Below, piece after piece: positions 33,381-43,119 of a stretch of 43,313 bases of DNA. Numbering within the stretch: the first letter of the stretch is position 1; each line of letters starts with the position of its first letter. Origin of the DNA: CAYXDO01 sp964463485 (GTDB taxonomy: Bacteria; Myxococcota; Kuafuiibacteriia; Kuafuiibacteriales; Kuafuiibacteriaceae); the NCBI GenBank assembly GCA_964463485.1, contig CAYXDO010000090.1, forward strand, positions 1 to 43,313, in the 5' to 3' direction. The position numbers and the translations under genes are program-made. The notes below the pieces were generated by a model, which saw only the letters and a program-made list of their open reading frames with translations, did no database searches and was not told where the DNA came from.

Positions 33381-33860
33381 TCATCGCACCGCGACGATGG
33401 TCAACTCACGCCTCCGACCTCCGATCGCGACCTCGAGCTCGTCCCCCGCTGCCTTGCCGAGGAGCGCCTTTCCGAGGGGAGACTTGGGGCTCACGACCTG
33501 AACTTTCGCGTCGGCGAGCGCGGTCCCTCCTCCGTTTGGCGCTAGAAAATACGTCTTCGGCTCGCCGTTCTCCTCGACCTCGACGACCGCGGAGAGGACC
33601 GCCGGCTGACTCTCTGCGAACGCTCTCAACGTCATCGCCTTCACCTCGGCGAGCGCGGTTTCGAGCTCCTCGACTCTCTTGGCCTGGCCACGCGCGAGGT
33701 AGGATTGCTCGATCGCCCGCGTGTCTTTGTCGTCTTCGGCCTTCGCCTCAGGGTGAGTAGCGCCCGCGAGCGTCTCCTGATGGGCGCGCTCCGCAGACTC
33801 CAACGCGGTCTCGAGCGAGCGCACGAGCTCGGCCCTCAGCTCCTGCTTGGAAGGGATCAT
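33381..33860 (-). CDS. GreA/GreB-like transcription factor, divergent N-terminus
   Basis: The 159-residue protein has GreA-type length. The C-terminal domain is typical (VVSPKSPLGKALLGKAAGDELEV), while the N-terminal coiled coil (ELRAELVRSLETALESAERA, KAEDDKDTRAIEQSYLARGQ) is rather different from GreA and has acidic residues (EDDKD) near the expected tip. GreA-type factors enter the RNA polymerase channel and rescue stalled complexes by transcript cleavage. This could be a specialised paralogue. It is 103 bases upstream of the zinc-ribbon gene on the same strand. Confidence 0.8.
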   Translation of the reverse strand: MIPSKQELRAELVRSLETALESAERAHQETLAGATHPEAKAEDDKDTRAIEQSYLARGQAKRVEELETALAEVKAMTLRAFAESQPAVLSAVVEVEENGEPKTYFLAPNGGGTALADAKVQVVSPKSPLGKALLGKAAGDELEVAIGGRRRELTIVAVR

Positions 33861-34022
33861 GTTCCGTTCGATAGTGCAGTCGCGGCCCGATTTCCACCGT
33901 TGACGACGTTTTGCTCGCCCGTCGCTCGCTGGCAGCGGCGAGGTAGCAAGCGAGGCGGCTCCTCGTACCAGAGATTGGTCCGAGACCTCCTCAAATCCTG
34001 CACGATGGACTAGGCTTCAGGG

Positions 34023-34868
34023 ATGGTGCGAGCGTCCAAGACCTCCGGTGCCGGCGTCGCGTCGGCGAGCACGCGGCGCTATGGCGTGAGCGAACGACTC
34101 GTGATGCCGAATACTCGCTTTGAAATCATCGATGGGGAGGTCATGTACGTGAACGCTGCCGGCCCGGTGCACGGATCCTTTCACGGTAAGCTGTCGGCGT
34201 TGCTCGAGGCGTGCGCCGCGGAGGGATACGACGTCGCCTGCGACATGCTGACTCGCACCTCCGCCTTCAGCGACTTCGCGCCAGACGCGAGCGTCTTCCC
34301 GGAGGGTATCGATCCGGAGACCGAAGATCGGGCGCTCGAGGAGTTGGCGTTCGAAATCATGAGCTCGGAGACCGCGGCGCGGGCCGAGCGCAAGGCTCGT
34401 GGCTTGACCGCGCGGGGAGTGCGGCGAGTGTTCGCGATCGACGTCGTCGAGAAGCGAGTGCACGAATGGTCGCGCGGCGACGATTGCTGGTTCGCATTTG
34501 CGAGCTCGGAGCAAATCGTCGATCGAGCCCTCGCGGCTCCGCTGCGCATCGCGGATCTCCTCGACGCGGCGAGAGCGGACGATGCGATGGCGCGTGCGTT
34601 GTTGCTCAAACGCAATCCGGTCCTGGTCGAGGCGATTGACGTGGCCCGGGCGAACGGATTGGCGACTGGATTGGCGAGGGCGCTCGTTTCGATCTTGAGG
34701 AGTCGGGGTGTGAAAGTGAATCGAGCACAAATGACTCGAATCCAAGCGGAGCGCGATCCCGAGACCTTCGATCGATGGATTGCCAAGGCATTCACTTGCT
34801 CGGGGACGGAGGAGCTGTTTGGGGCTGTTCGGTCTGCGAACGGCGCACGCAAACGTAGAGCGAAGTAA
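34023..34868 (+). CDS. Uma2-family (PD-(D/E)XK-like) nuclease
   Basis: The 281-residue protein has the Uma2/DUF820 pattern: RFEIIDGEVMYV, FAPDASVFPEG (Asp) and LAFEIMSSETAARAERKARGLTARGVRRVFAIDV. This supplies the expected acid (Glu in FEIM), the Lys and a following Asp of the core. The C-terminal part, from about 170, is a longer helical extension (GLARALVSILRSRGV). Uma2 proteins are restriction-endonuclease-fold enzymes of uncertain role. No methylase or toxin partner is near. It is divergent from the GreA-like gene. Confidence 0.8.
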   Translation: MVRASKTSGAGVASASTRRYGVSERLVMPNTRFEIIDGEVMYVNAAGPVHGSFHGKLSALLEACAAEGYDVACDMLTRTSAFSDFAPDASVFPEGIDPETEDRALEELAFEIMSSETAARAERKARGLTARGVRRVFAIDVVEKRVHEWSRGDDCWFAFASSEQIVDRALAAPLRIADLLDAARADDAMARALLLKRNPVLVEAIDVARANGLATGLARALVSILRSRGVKVNRAQMTRIQAERDPETFDRWIAKAFTCSGTEELFGAVRSANGARKRRAK

Positions 34869-34923
34869 ATCGGAAGTCAGATTCGAGAACGGGACCGAAA
34901 ACGGGACGGAATCGCCGCCGAAA

Positions 34924-36219
34924 TCACTCGTTCGTCAGACGTCGTACACGGAGTCGTCTACGCAGCCACGAGGCGATCCCGAGTCGCTCCTTCGGAAAGT
35001 CGTTCCCCAACGGAAGCTCGGTGTAGTATGTATTTCGGCTGCCCTGCAACGCGACGAATTCGTCGAGGGTAGACTTGCGGAAGTCGCCAGAGTCCACGTA
35101 CGAGGGCGCGCAGCCGATTTCTTCGGCGGAGACCCTCGCGTTCGGCCCCAGGATCCGTTCGGCCTCTCGAGTGATTCGGGCGCGGGCGTCCACGAGCTCG
35201 GTGACCGTTTCGAAATGAGTCTCGAAGCGAACGACACCAAATTCGTCGTACCGGGAGGAAGTCACACTCTCGGTGAGATCGAGTCCCACCCGAGTCACAC
35301 GGGTAGGGCGATTGGTCGGACCTTCGATCGTGTAGATCGTGTTGAGCTTCCGCAACGAACGAACTAGGTCGAAATTTCTGAGCTCTACTGGATTGGCGTC
35401 GAGAAACTTCAAAGCCGACACAGGTTTGCAAGCGACGACCAGGCAGTCGAGTTGGTGGACACCGTCGGCCACCAGCGCGATGCGAGCTCCAGCCCGATTC
35501 ACCGAGCGAACGCGTTGCCCGAGGCGGACGTCCCCGAGCTCACGCGCGATCTGCCGACAGAGCTCGTCGAGCCCCGCTCGAACGTGCACGAGCTTGGGTT
35601 CGCTGAGGCTGGCCGGAATCAATCCGAGCGATCGGGCGGCTCGAAACACGAGGAACGTGGGGAGCTCCGGGTAGGCCAAGTCGGCGCGCCCGGCGCGCGC
35701 GAGCTCGAGGCAAAGCCACTCGTAACACTCGTCGAGGCGCCAGAGGCTGAACCAATGGTGCGCGGCACGGGTCGAGCGGCGATGCCTCCGTGCGCGTACC
35801 TCGAGCGTTTGGAGCTCGCGCAGGGGTTTGGTCGGGCTGATCGCTTGGTCGTCGGCGTCCACGAGCGTTCCGGTGATGGGTTCGAGGTCGACACCGAAAT
35901 TCGAGGTCCATCGCGCGAACGTGCCGTCATCGTCGGCCTGGACGCCCGTCGCGGTGGGCACTCGCTGACGTCGGCCATCCGGCCGCGTGATTTCGGCTGG
36001 ACGATATCGGTCTCCGACGCTCAGCGCGTGGTCGAACACGATGACGTGGTGGCCCGCCTGCTCGAGCTCCCAAGCGGTCGCGAGCCCGGAGAGTGTGGCG
36101 CCGACGACACCCACCCGAAGCGGCTGAACGGCCAAGGCAAGAGGAGTCGAGGAGGCGGGCTGCTCCAAAGTTTGCGTCTCTTGGTGGTCGAGGCTGCCCA
36201 GCCATCGCCCGAAGCGCAT
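34924..36219 (-). CDS. FAD-dependent oxidoreductase/amine-oxidase-like protein
   Basis: A 431-residue protein with an N-terminal dinucleotide-binding fold: VGVVGATLSGLATAW, followed by a strand ending VIVFD whose Asp replaces the usual Glu of FAD proteins. The usual GxGxxG reads GATLSG, which is weaker. Other parts fit amine oxidase or desaturase-like flavoproteins (HVRAGLDELCRQIARELGDVRLGQRV, LDCLVVACKP). It converges with the Uma2 gene and lies 60 bases downstream of nothing but the giant lipoprotein start side. The substrate is not predictable. Confidence 0.7.
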   Translation of the reverse strand: MRFGRWLGSLDHQETQTLEQPASSTPLALAVQPLRVGVVGATLSGLATAWELEQAGHHVIVFDHALSVGDRYRPAEITRPDGRRQRVPTATGVQADDDGTFARWTSNFGVDLEPITGTLVDADDQAISPTKPLRELQTLEVRARRHRRSTRAAHHWFSLWRLDECYEWLCLELARAGRADLAYPELPTFLVFRAARSLGLIPASLSEPKLVHVRAGLDELCRQIARELGDVRLGQRVRSVNRAGARIALVADGVHQLDCLVVACKPVSALKFLDANPVELRNFDLVRSLRKLNTIYTIEGPTNRPTRVTRVGLDLTESVTSSRYDEFGVVRFETHFETVTELVDARARITREAERILGPNARVSAEEIGCAPSYVDSGDFRKSTLDEFVALQGSRNTYYTELPLGNDFPKERLGIASWLRRRLRVRRLTNE

Positions 36220-36279
36220 GAACCCACTGTGGACCTGGGCGCCGTCGATTTCAACCGCTCGGCTCGTGGCTCGTAGAGG

Positions 36280-39200
36280 TCACATTCCGCCGTCAGGGAT
36301 GGGCGGCGGCGGCGGCGGTGGTGGACCGGGTTGGCAGACTCCAAACTCGCACACAAATCCAGCCGGACATTCGACGCTGGCGGAGCACGTGAGCGGGACG
36401 CCCGTGTCCCAAATGGGGCCTGCGTCGGGGGTGCACGGCGTGCTCGCACAATCGGTGATACTCATCGAGAAATCGCCGGCCTCCCCGTCCGCGCCTTCCA
36501 CCGCGATCACGTACGTCTGCCCCGCAGTCGCAAAGAGCTCGGTGCCGTACCATCCACAACCCACGAAGGGTCCGCTGCATGAGTCGGCGTTCACCGAAAT
36601 CACCCAATTCGTGAATCCGCCCGAGGCCTCGAGCACGAAACGCCCGGAGGCCGGCGCAACCCATAGGTAGGATTGGTCGGGCGACCGCATGCGGCCGCAC
36701 GGAGCTTCGATCGCACTTCCGGCACCTCGCGTCGTGCCCATCACGACGTCTCGACCCACCGCGGATCCGAGATCGGCGGTCGGGCACACGCCCGGGACGA
36801 GCTCGGTGATATTGAGCGCAAACTTCCCTTCGATTCCGTCCAGCCCCTCCACGACGATCGTGTAGACCTGGCCGGCGATCGCCGAGATCTCGACTGAGTC
36901 AAAACCGCAGTTACCCATAGGTACACCGGAGTCGATCCTCGGAAACACGCGGTCGAGACCAATCCCTGAGTCAGCTGGATCGACGATCCCGGCGTCCATG
37001 GGACCCGGCTCACGTCGGACAGGCGCTCCGGTCGGGCAGTTGCCGTCCAGGACCTCGATCGCGGTCCGAACGCCGCTGCCCCGAGTGTCGAAAAGGAAAT
37101 TGCCCGTGCTCGGAGCCACCCAAACGAACGAGTTGTCCGGGGCGGCCATGGGGGAGCAACTCAGCGTGAAGGCGCTGCCGTCGCCTCGGGTGTCGCCTAC
37201 GGCGACACCGGTTCCTACTCGGGAGCCGATATCCTGGGTCGGGCACACGCCTGGAGGGGCCTCATTCACGTCGAGTACGAAATCACCCTGCTGATCCGCG
37301 TACCCGTCGATGGTCACCACGACCGTCTGGCCGGCGTACATGGTCAGGGTGACTCGGGCTCCGAAAGACGCTGGGTTGTCGTTGCACCCAAGACCCGGAC
37401 CGAAGCAGCTCGGCGAGTCCGTGATTTCCAAGATCGTGTCGAAGCGACTTCCCACCGTATCGAACACGAAGGTCCCGTCTCGTGGCGCGGTCCATGAGTA
37501 CGAGCGGTCGCCGGAGTAAGAGTACGAGCACCACGGGTTCGAGCGGTTGGCCGCACCGAAGGTGGTCCCGGCCGCGACTCGTCCCGTTGCCGAACCAAGA
37601 TCCGCGTCCGGACACGGCGTTTGCTTGCGGATATCCAATTCGAACGAGCGAGCGTCCGTGGGCTCCACGACGATCGTGAAGACTTGACCAGCGAACGCCG
37701 ACACCACGGCCAGCCCCCAGCCGCAGTTGAGCTCGGGACCATCACAGAGGCCTTCATGAATCGACACGGTTCCGTAGGCGGAGCGGGAGATGTCGAACTC
37801 GAACGTCCCATCCTCGGGCGCGGTCCAAGTGTACGAGGCATCCCCAATCCCGCTCATGGACCCGCAGGTCGGTTCGAAGGCGCTGCCCGCGCTCGCGGTC
37901 GTTCCAGCCACGACGCCTGGGCCCACGGCCGATCCAAGATCCGAGGTCGGGCAGACGCCCGGGGGCGCCTCGGAGACGTTCAGCACGTACTCACCCTCGG
38001 AGCCATAAACGCCGTCGATCATCAGCACCACCGTTTGGCCCGTCCGCATGGATAGTCGGACTTGCGACGCCATCGAATACGGGTCGAGGTTGTCGTTGCA
38101 CGTCAGCACCGGGCCAAAACAGGACGAGTCCGCGACCTGGAGCACCGTGTCGAATTGGCTTCCCCTCGTGTCGAACACGAATACGCCGTCACTCGGAGCG
38201 GTCCAGGCGTAAGTGTGCTCGCCCGAGTAAGAGTATGCGCACCAAGGCCAGAACCGGTTCAGCGCGCCGAAGGTCGAGCCCGCCGCGACCTGACCGAGCG
38301 CCGATCCGAGATCGAAATCAGGGCACGGCGGCTGCTTTCGAATGTCGAGCTCGAACGCACCCATCGTGGGTTCGGCGCTCTCGATGACGATCGTGAAGAC
38401 CTGACCGGCCATCGCCGGGACAGCGACCATGCCCCAGTTGCAGCTCAGCTCGGGTCCTGCGCAATCACCCTCGTGGACCGAGACGGTGCCCCAGGTCGTT
38501 CGATTGATATCGAGCTCGAAGACTCCGTCTTCAGGGGCGGTCCACGTGTACGACGCGTCACCGCGGCCTCTTACTGAGTCGCACGTGGGTTCGAAGAAGC
38601 TCCCGAGGCTCGCAGTTGCCCCGGCAACCACGGCAGGCCCCACGGCCGATCCGAGATCCGAGGTCGGACACTCACCTGGCGGGACAGCGAGGATATCTAG
38701 ACTCACTGGACCCTCCGAGCCGGAGGCGCCCTCGACCACGAACGTGAAGACTTGACCTTCGGTTGCCGAGACCACCAAGGGCGAGCCCATTGGGTCGGTC
38801 GTCGTGCAGCCGAGCTCTCTGCCGCCGCACGCAGCGTCGTAGGCGGCGACCAGGACGTAACGCAGAGGCGGGAGGGGCTGAGGCACGATCCGATAGAAGC
38901 CGGCCGTTGGCGCGGTCCACACGAACGAACCGTCCGGAGCTCCTGGAGACCAATGGCACCCGAGGTCGAACGCGCTTCCCTGGCCGGTGAGGTCAACGAA
39001 TCCTACGCCAACTCCCACGGCTGACCCGAGGTCCTGAGTTGGGCAAACTCCCGGCGGAACGGGCAGGATGTCGAGGTCGTAGGGTCCCTCGGGGCTGCCG
39101 TCCACGACGACCGTGTACGTCTGTCCCTCGATGACGGACAACAGGACTTGCTCACCTTGGCACGCCAGCAAGTCTCCGCCGCAAGCCGCACCCAACACGG

Positions 39201-42200
39201 AGACGCTGGGCCAGAAGGACCACGACCGCGCCCTGAAACGGAACTCACCGGAGCTCGGCGCCGTCCAGAGGTAGGACTGATCCGAGTAGTCCCACCCACC
39301 GCACAGCTCGAACGCGCTCCCTTCACCCGTCAAGTCATTCGACAGGACGGGAGCTCCGGTTGCGGAGCCAAGGTCTTGGGTGGGGCACACGCCCGCCCCA
39401 CGAGGCCGAATGTTGAGGACGTAGTCGCCCTCGGAATACTCACCGTCGACCACGACGGTGTATGTCTGACCCGCGATCACGTCGAGCACCAAGCTTTGCG
39501 CCTCACACGTCATGGGCGGGCTGAAGCAGTCTCCCATCAAGACGTCGACCGTCGCCGGAAAGTTGCTGCCCGTCGTATCGAAGGTGACTCGACCCGACAG
39601 CGGGGCCGTCCAGGTGAACGACACGTCGCCGGTCGAGTTATAGCGACAGAATCCGCTGAACGCACTGCCAAGTCCAACCGTCGACCCGGCCGCGACGGCT
39701 TCACCCGTCGCGGAACCCAAGTCTTGGGTCGGACAGACCGGAGGCATGGGAGCGGTGATGCCCAAAGTGAAGTCCACCGGTTCCCAATTCTCCACGACGA
39801 GGGTGACCGTCTGACCTGCGCTCAGGAACTGCCGGACCGACCCCTGGCTGCACACGAGTGAGTTGGTGGGATCGCAGGCGCCTGCGAAGATAGCCACTCC
39901 GACCCAAGGCGGAGTCACTGTCATGACATACTCACCATCCGCCGGAGCGGTCCAAAGGAATGTCACGTCGGGTGTCTCTGGCGGATAGCACCAGGTGTCG
40001 AACCCGCTCGTCGTTCCTACGGCGCCAAAAGCCACGGCCGGGCCGAGCACGCTTCCCAGGTCCTGAGTGGGGCAAGGGGGCTGTACGAGCTCCGTGATGT
40101 CGAGCGTGAACGCCGGCAGGGGGTCGCCTGCCGATTCTACGACGACGGTGTAGGTTTGACCTTCCACGACACTCACGACGGACGAACGCCGATTACACGC
40201 GAGCACGTGCTCGGCGTCCGGCGGAGGGCACAGTCCTTGGAGCACCGCTAGGATCGCGCTGGTGCTCGAGGTTGGGACCTCGAATCGATAACGACCCGTG
40301 GACGGCGCGGTCCACGAGAAGGTGAATTCGTCGCGACTTGCGGGGCCGCACCAGAGGTCCAATCCGTCGCCCGAGTCCAGCGTCTGACCAGCGCCGACTC
40401 CAACGCCGACCGCCGAGCCCAAATCCACACTCGGACACGGGGGCGGTACTTGCTCCAGGATGGAGAGCGAAAACTCACCCGCCGGTCCTCCGCTCGCGGA
40501 TTCGACCACGAGCTCGAACACCTGTCCCGGAAAGACCGCGGTGAGTGTGAGCTCGCCGGTCGTGCAACTCATGATGGGTCCCCAACACGCGTCCGCCAAG
40601 GACGCGAGCATGATCGGGAACGCGGAATCGGCCCTGACCCGAAACCTTCCGGCGCTCGGGGCGACCCACTCGTACACCACGTCCGCTTGGTTCCAAAAGG
40701 GTGTACACCAAAGGTCGACGGAGTTCCGGGCGCCCTCCAGTGTTCCGGTCACGAGCGGGTCTCCTACGGCGGAACCGAGCGACTGGTCTGGGCACGTGAC
40801 GGGGAGGACCTCCTCGATCTTCAGGTCGAACGGAGATCCCGGGCCGTCCGTCGCGTCCACGACGAAAGTGAAGAGTTGGCCGGCCGTCGCGTCGATGACG
40901 TTGGACCAGCCGCACGAGAGCTCAAATCCTTCGCACGTTCCACCGAGGACGAGGAGCTGATTCCGTTCCCAGGAAGACAGATCGATCCGGAACTGTCCGT
41001 CCGAAGGTGCAGTCCAAGTGTACGCGAGGTCCCCTGCATTCCTGTAGAAGCAATCCGAATCGAAGTCGTCCTGAGCTCCCCTGGTGTCGCCGGAGAAGGT
41101 TCCAAGCGCCGACCCGAGGTCGACGTCAGGGCAGAGCGGTGGGGGCAGCGCCTCGATGGAGAGTGTGAAATCGCCCTCTTCCGTTCCGACGCCGTCGACC
41201 GTCACGAAGACGAGTTGTCCGGCGACGAGGTTCGCGATCGCGCGGGCAGTGCCAGTGCGGCTGTCGCCGCAGGCAAAGACGTTCGGGCTGTTGCACCCGT
41301 CGGACACGTAGACGACGGCGTTGAACGCGAGGCCTTCTGCGGAGAACGCGTAGCGTCCGTCCGCGGGCGCCGTGAAGGTATAGGTGCGGTCTCCGGCGCC
41401 TCGGGAGTATGCGCAAGGTGGAGCGCCCGTGTCGCCCGCGCCCAAGGTCGTGTCGATGACGACGCCCGGCCCAGTCATCGAACCGAGGTCGCCGTCGGGA
41501 CAAAGGTCGGGAACCGGCGGACTGACATTCAGGACGAAGTGGCCGCTGAGTGTCGAGTAGCCAGAGATGTCGATTGTCGCACTCTGCCCGGCGTAGAAGT
41601 ACGCGCCCACCCTCGAGGCAAGCTCGGAAGCGGACACGTCGTCGTTGCAGGCGAGCACGGGGGTCCATGGATTGCACAGACCGTCGAGGATCTGGAGAGT
41701 CGTGTCGAAGTCGCTCCCAAACGTATCGAACACGTACACCCCTTCGCTCGGAGCGGTCCACGCCAGTTGTACATCGCCGCCGCCGGACGGCCCCGCACAG
41801 TAGAATTCGACTTCGTCCAGCGCGCCGGCAGTGTTGCCCTGGGCGACGGCGGGACCGACCGCGGAGCCGAGGTCGAACGCAGGACAACTCGGCGACTCAC
41901 ACCGCACCATCGTCGTCGTCTCCCCACAGTCGTCGGACTCGTCCCCGCCGTCGATCTGGTTGAGGCCTGGGCCGCCGCGCAGGAAATCGGCGCCCTCGCC
42001 GCCACCGATGCGATCCTCGCCGGGTCCTCCGTTCGCCGAGTCGTCGCCGGAGCCGCCTTGAAGAGAGTCCGGCCCGAACCCACCCTCGAGCTGGTCGTCG
42101 CCCGGACCGCCGAGGAGCCGGTCGGCGCCCTCTCCGCCGTCTACGAAGTCATCGCCCTCCCGGCCGCTCAGGTAGTCGTCGCCTTTTTCGCCGAAGATCT

Positions 42201-42660
42201 GGTCGGCGCCGTCGCCTCCCGAAAGGACGTCGTTGCCGAGCCCGCCGCGCAGCGTGTCGTTGCCTTTCCCGCCGTCGAGCTCGTCTTTGCCGTCACCGCC
42301 GTCGAGGTCGTCGTCGTCGGCTTGGCCGTACAGCCGGTCGTTCCCGTCTTCACCCCTCAGAGTGTCTCGCCCTGGCCCGCCCACGAGGACGTCGTTTCCG
42401 GGGCCAGCGGTGATGACGTCGTCACCGTCGTATCCCAAGATGCAGTCGTCTCCAGGCGTACCTACGAGCACGTCGGCGGCCTTGGTGCCTTCGATGACGT
42501 TCATGCCCGTCGGGCAGTTCGCGGTCGTCCACAACCACTCCGCGCTCTCGCCGATGAGCTCCTCCGGCGAGGGATCGTCGGGGACCCCGCAGCTCCCGAG
42601 CCCGAGCGCGATCAGCACCCCAACTCCACGCAGCAACCGTCGATCGACCCAACTCAGCAT
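36280..42660 (-). CDS. Giant RTX and 15-module lipoprotein, 2126 aa
   Basis: The protein begins with a lipoprotein signal (LIALGLGSC, Cys24). About residues 58-245 hold some 20 RTX-type nonapeptides (GGxGxDxLx, such as GPGNDVLVG), predicted to bind calcium. From about residue 258 come 15 modules of about 120 residues, each opening CPxxDLGSAxG and containing xWTAPxxGxFxFD and AGQxxTIVV with paired cysteines. The shape resembles PPC-like (pre-peptidase C-terminal) beta-sandwiches. The tail is Cys-rich and ends PPPPPPPPIPDGGM. RTX usually lies at the C-terminus of type I substrates; here it is N-terminal on a lipoprotein. It could be a calcium-dependent surface adhesin or cargo scaffold (inference). 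One transcript unit alone. Confidence 0.85.
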   Translation of the reverse strand: MLSWVDRRLLRGVGVLIALGLGSCGVPDDPSPEELIGESAEWLWTTANCPTGMNVIEGTKAADVLVGTPGDDCILGYDGDDVITAGPGNDVLVGGPGRDTLRGEDGNDRLYGQADDDDLDGGDGKDELDGGKGNDTLRGGLGNDVLSGGDGADQIFGEKGDDYLSGREGDDFVDGGEGADRLLGGPGDDQLEGGFGPDSLQGGSGDDSANGGPGEDRIGGGEGADFLRGGPGLNQIDGGDESDDCGETTTMVRCESPSCPAFDLGSAVGPAVAQGNTAGALDEVEFYCAGPSGGGDVQLAWTAPSEGVYVFDTFGSDFDTTLQILDGLCNPWTPVLACNDDVSASELASRVGAYFYAGQSATIDISGYSTLSGHFVLNVSPPVPDLCPDGDLGSMTGPGVVIDTTLGAGDTGAPPCAYSRGAGDRTYTFTAPADGRYAFSAEGLAFNAVVYVSDGCNSPNVFACGDSRTGTARAIANLVAGQLVFVTVDGVGTEEGDFTLSIEALPPPLCPDVDLGSALGTFSGDTRGAQDDFDSDCFYRNAGDLAYTWTAPSDGQFRIDLSSWERNQLLVLGGTCEGFELSCGWSNVIDATAGQLFTFVVDATDGPGSPFDLKIEEVLPVTCPDQSLGSAVGDPLVTGTLEGARNSVDLWCTPFWNQADVVYEWVAPSAGRFRVRADSAFPIMLASLADACWGPIMSCTTGELTLTAVFPGQVFELVVESASGGPAGEFSLSILEQVPPPCPSVDLGSAVGVGVGAGQTLDSGDGLDLWCGPASRDEFTFSWTAPSTGRYRFEVPTSSTSAILAVLQGLCPPPDAEHVLACNRRSSVVSVVEGQTYTVVVESAGDPLPAFTLDITELVQPPCPTQDLGSVLGPAVAFGAVGTTSGFDTWCYPPETPDVTFLWTAPADGEYVMTVTPPWVGVAIFAGACDPTNSLVCSQGSVRQFLSAGQTVTLVVENWEPVDFTLGITAPMPPVCPTQDLGSATGEAVAAGSTVGLGSAFSGFCRYNSTGDVSFTWTAPLSGRVTFDTTGSNFPATVDVLMGDCFSPPMTCEAQSLVLDVIAGQTYTVVVDGEYSEGDYVLNIRPRGAGVCPTQDLGSATGAPVLSNDLTGEGSAFELCGGWDYSDQSYLWTAPSSGEFRFRARSWSFWPSVSVLGAACGGDLLACQGEQVLLSVIEGQTYTVVVDGSPEGPYDLDILPVPPGVCPTQDLGSAVGVGVGFVDLTGQGSAFDLGCHWSPGAPDGSFVWTAPTAGFYRIVPQPLPPLRYVLVAAYDAACGGRELGCTTTDPMGSPLVVSATEGQVFTFVVEGASGSEGPVSLDILAVPPGECPTSDLGSAVGPAVVAGATASLGSFFEPTCDSVRGRGDASYTWTAPEDGVFELDINRTTWGTVSVHEGDCAGPELSCNWGMVAVPAMAGQVFTIVIESAEPTMGAFELDIRKQPPCPDFDLGSALGQVAAGSTFGALNRFWPWCAYSYSGEHTYAWTAPSDGVFVFDTRGSQFDTVLQVADSSCFGPVLTCNDNLDPYSMASQVRLSMRTGQTVVLMIDGVYGSEGEYVLNVSEAPPGVCPTSDLGSAVGPGVVAGTTASAGSAFEPTCGSMSGIGDASYTWTAPEDGTFEFDISRSAYGTVSIHEGLCDGPELNCGWGLAVVSAFAGQVFTIVVEPTDARSFELDIRKQTPCPDADLGSATGRVAAGTTFGAANRSNPWCSYSYSGDRSYSWTAPRDGTFVFDTVGSRFDTILEITDSPSCFGPGLGCNDNPASFGARVTLTMYAGQTVVVTIDGYADQQGDFVLDVNEAPPGVCPTQDIGSRVGTGVAVGDTRGDGSAFTLSCSPMAAPDNSFVWVAPSTGNFLFDTRGSGVRTAIEVLDGNCPTGAPVRREPGPMDAGIVDPADSGIGLDRVFPRIDSGVPMGNCGFDSVEISAIAGQVYTIVVEGLDGIEGKFALNITELVPGVCPTADLGSAVGRDVVMGTTRGAGSAIEAPCGRMRSPDQSYLWVAPASGRFVLEASGGFTNWVISVNADSCSGPFVGCGWYGTELFATAGQTYVIAVEGADGEAGDFSMSITDCASTPCTPDAGPIWDTGVPLTCSASVECPAGFVCEFGVCQPGPPPPPPPPIPDGGM
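37245..38675 (-). repeat. Recent duplication of a two-module block in the giant lipoprotein
   Basis: Modules 10 and 11 match modules 12 and 13 much better than any other pair. Shared phrases in 10 and 12 are GDASYTWTAPEDG, EGxCxGPEL and AFELDIRKQ-like ends; in 11 and 13 are CxYSYSG, VFDTxGSxFDT and CFGPxLxCNDN. The block of about 710 bp is repeated in tandem. Confidence 0.85.
41925..42489 (-). repeat. RTX-type nonapeptide coding repeat
   Basis: Twenty or so 27-base units coding for GGxGxDxLx nonapeptides, each followed by the next without linker. The regular period and acidic codons are visible at the DNA level. Confidence 0.85.
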
Positions 42661-43119
42661 GACTTCTCCCTGACTCCTCGGAGCCGCCCGGATCGAGCGC
42701 CGACGCTCCCCCGGGGGGCTCCGCGAGGCGAGGGAGCCAGCATCATCCGTACCTGGACGAGATCATGCCCTGGACTCCACCACTCGATGCACTTCCGGCG
42801 GGGCGAGGTGACTCAGCGCAGTCGTTTCGTGACCTATCCGAGAAGTTGCTCCGAGCTCAGTGACGATTTGTTTCGGGACGCTCGTGGTGATGACTTGGCG
42901 CGCGGGATGACTTGTTCCGTGAGGCGCAGTTTTGCGGGTGGTGGCCGCATTCAAGGCCGGTGCAACAGCGTGTGCGTCGGATCAGTTGCCGGACTTTTGG
43001 TCGGTCGTCCGCTCGCTCATGCCACCCAAATGGAATCGAAGCTTCAATCAAGACGAGACGAAAATCGGTCCAGGTTCCGGTCCCGGTCCCGGTCCGATGC
43101 ACGGCGGAGCGTCGTTTGG
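42661..43119. other. Gene-poor right-hand stretch
   Basis: No supported gene. It holds the upstream region of the giant lipoprotein. Short ORFs here are Arg/Ser-rich and look like shadows. A GGTCCC hexamer array (43066-43096) precedes an edge ORF. Confidence 0.5.
43066..43096. repeat. GGTCCC hexamer array
   Basis: Five units of GGTCCC/GGTTCC, similar in period to the GGGCAC and CTCGTG arrays elsewhere in the window. Confidence 0.85.
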
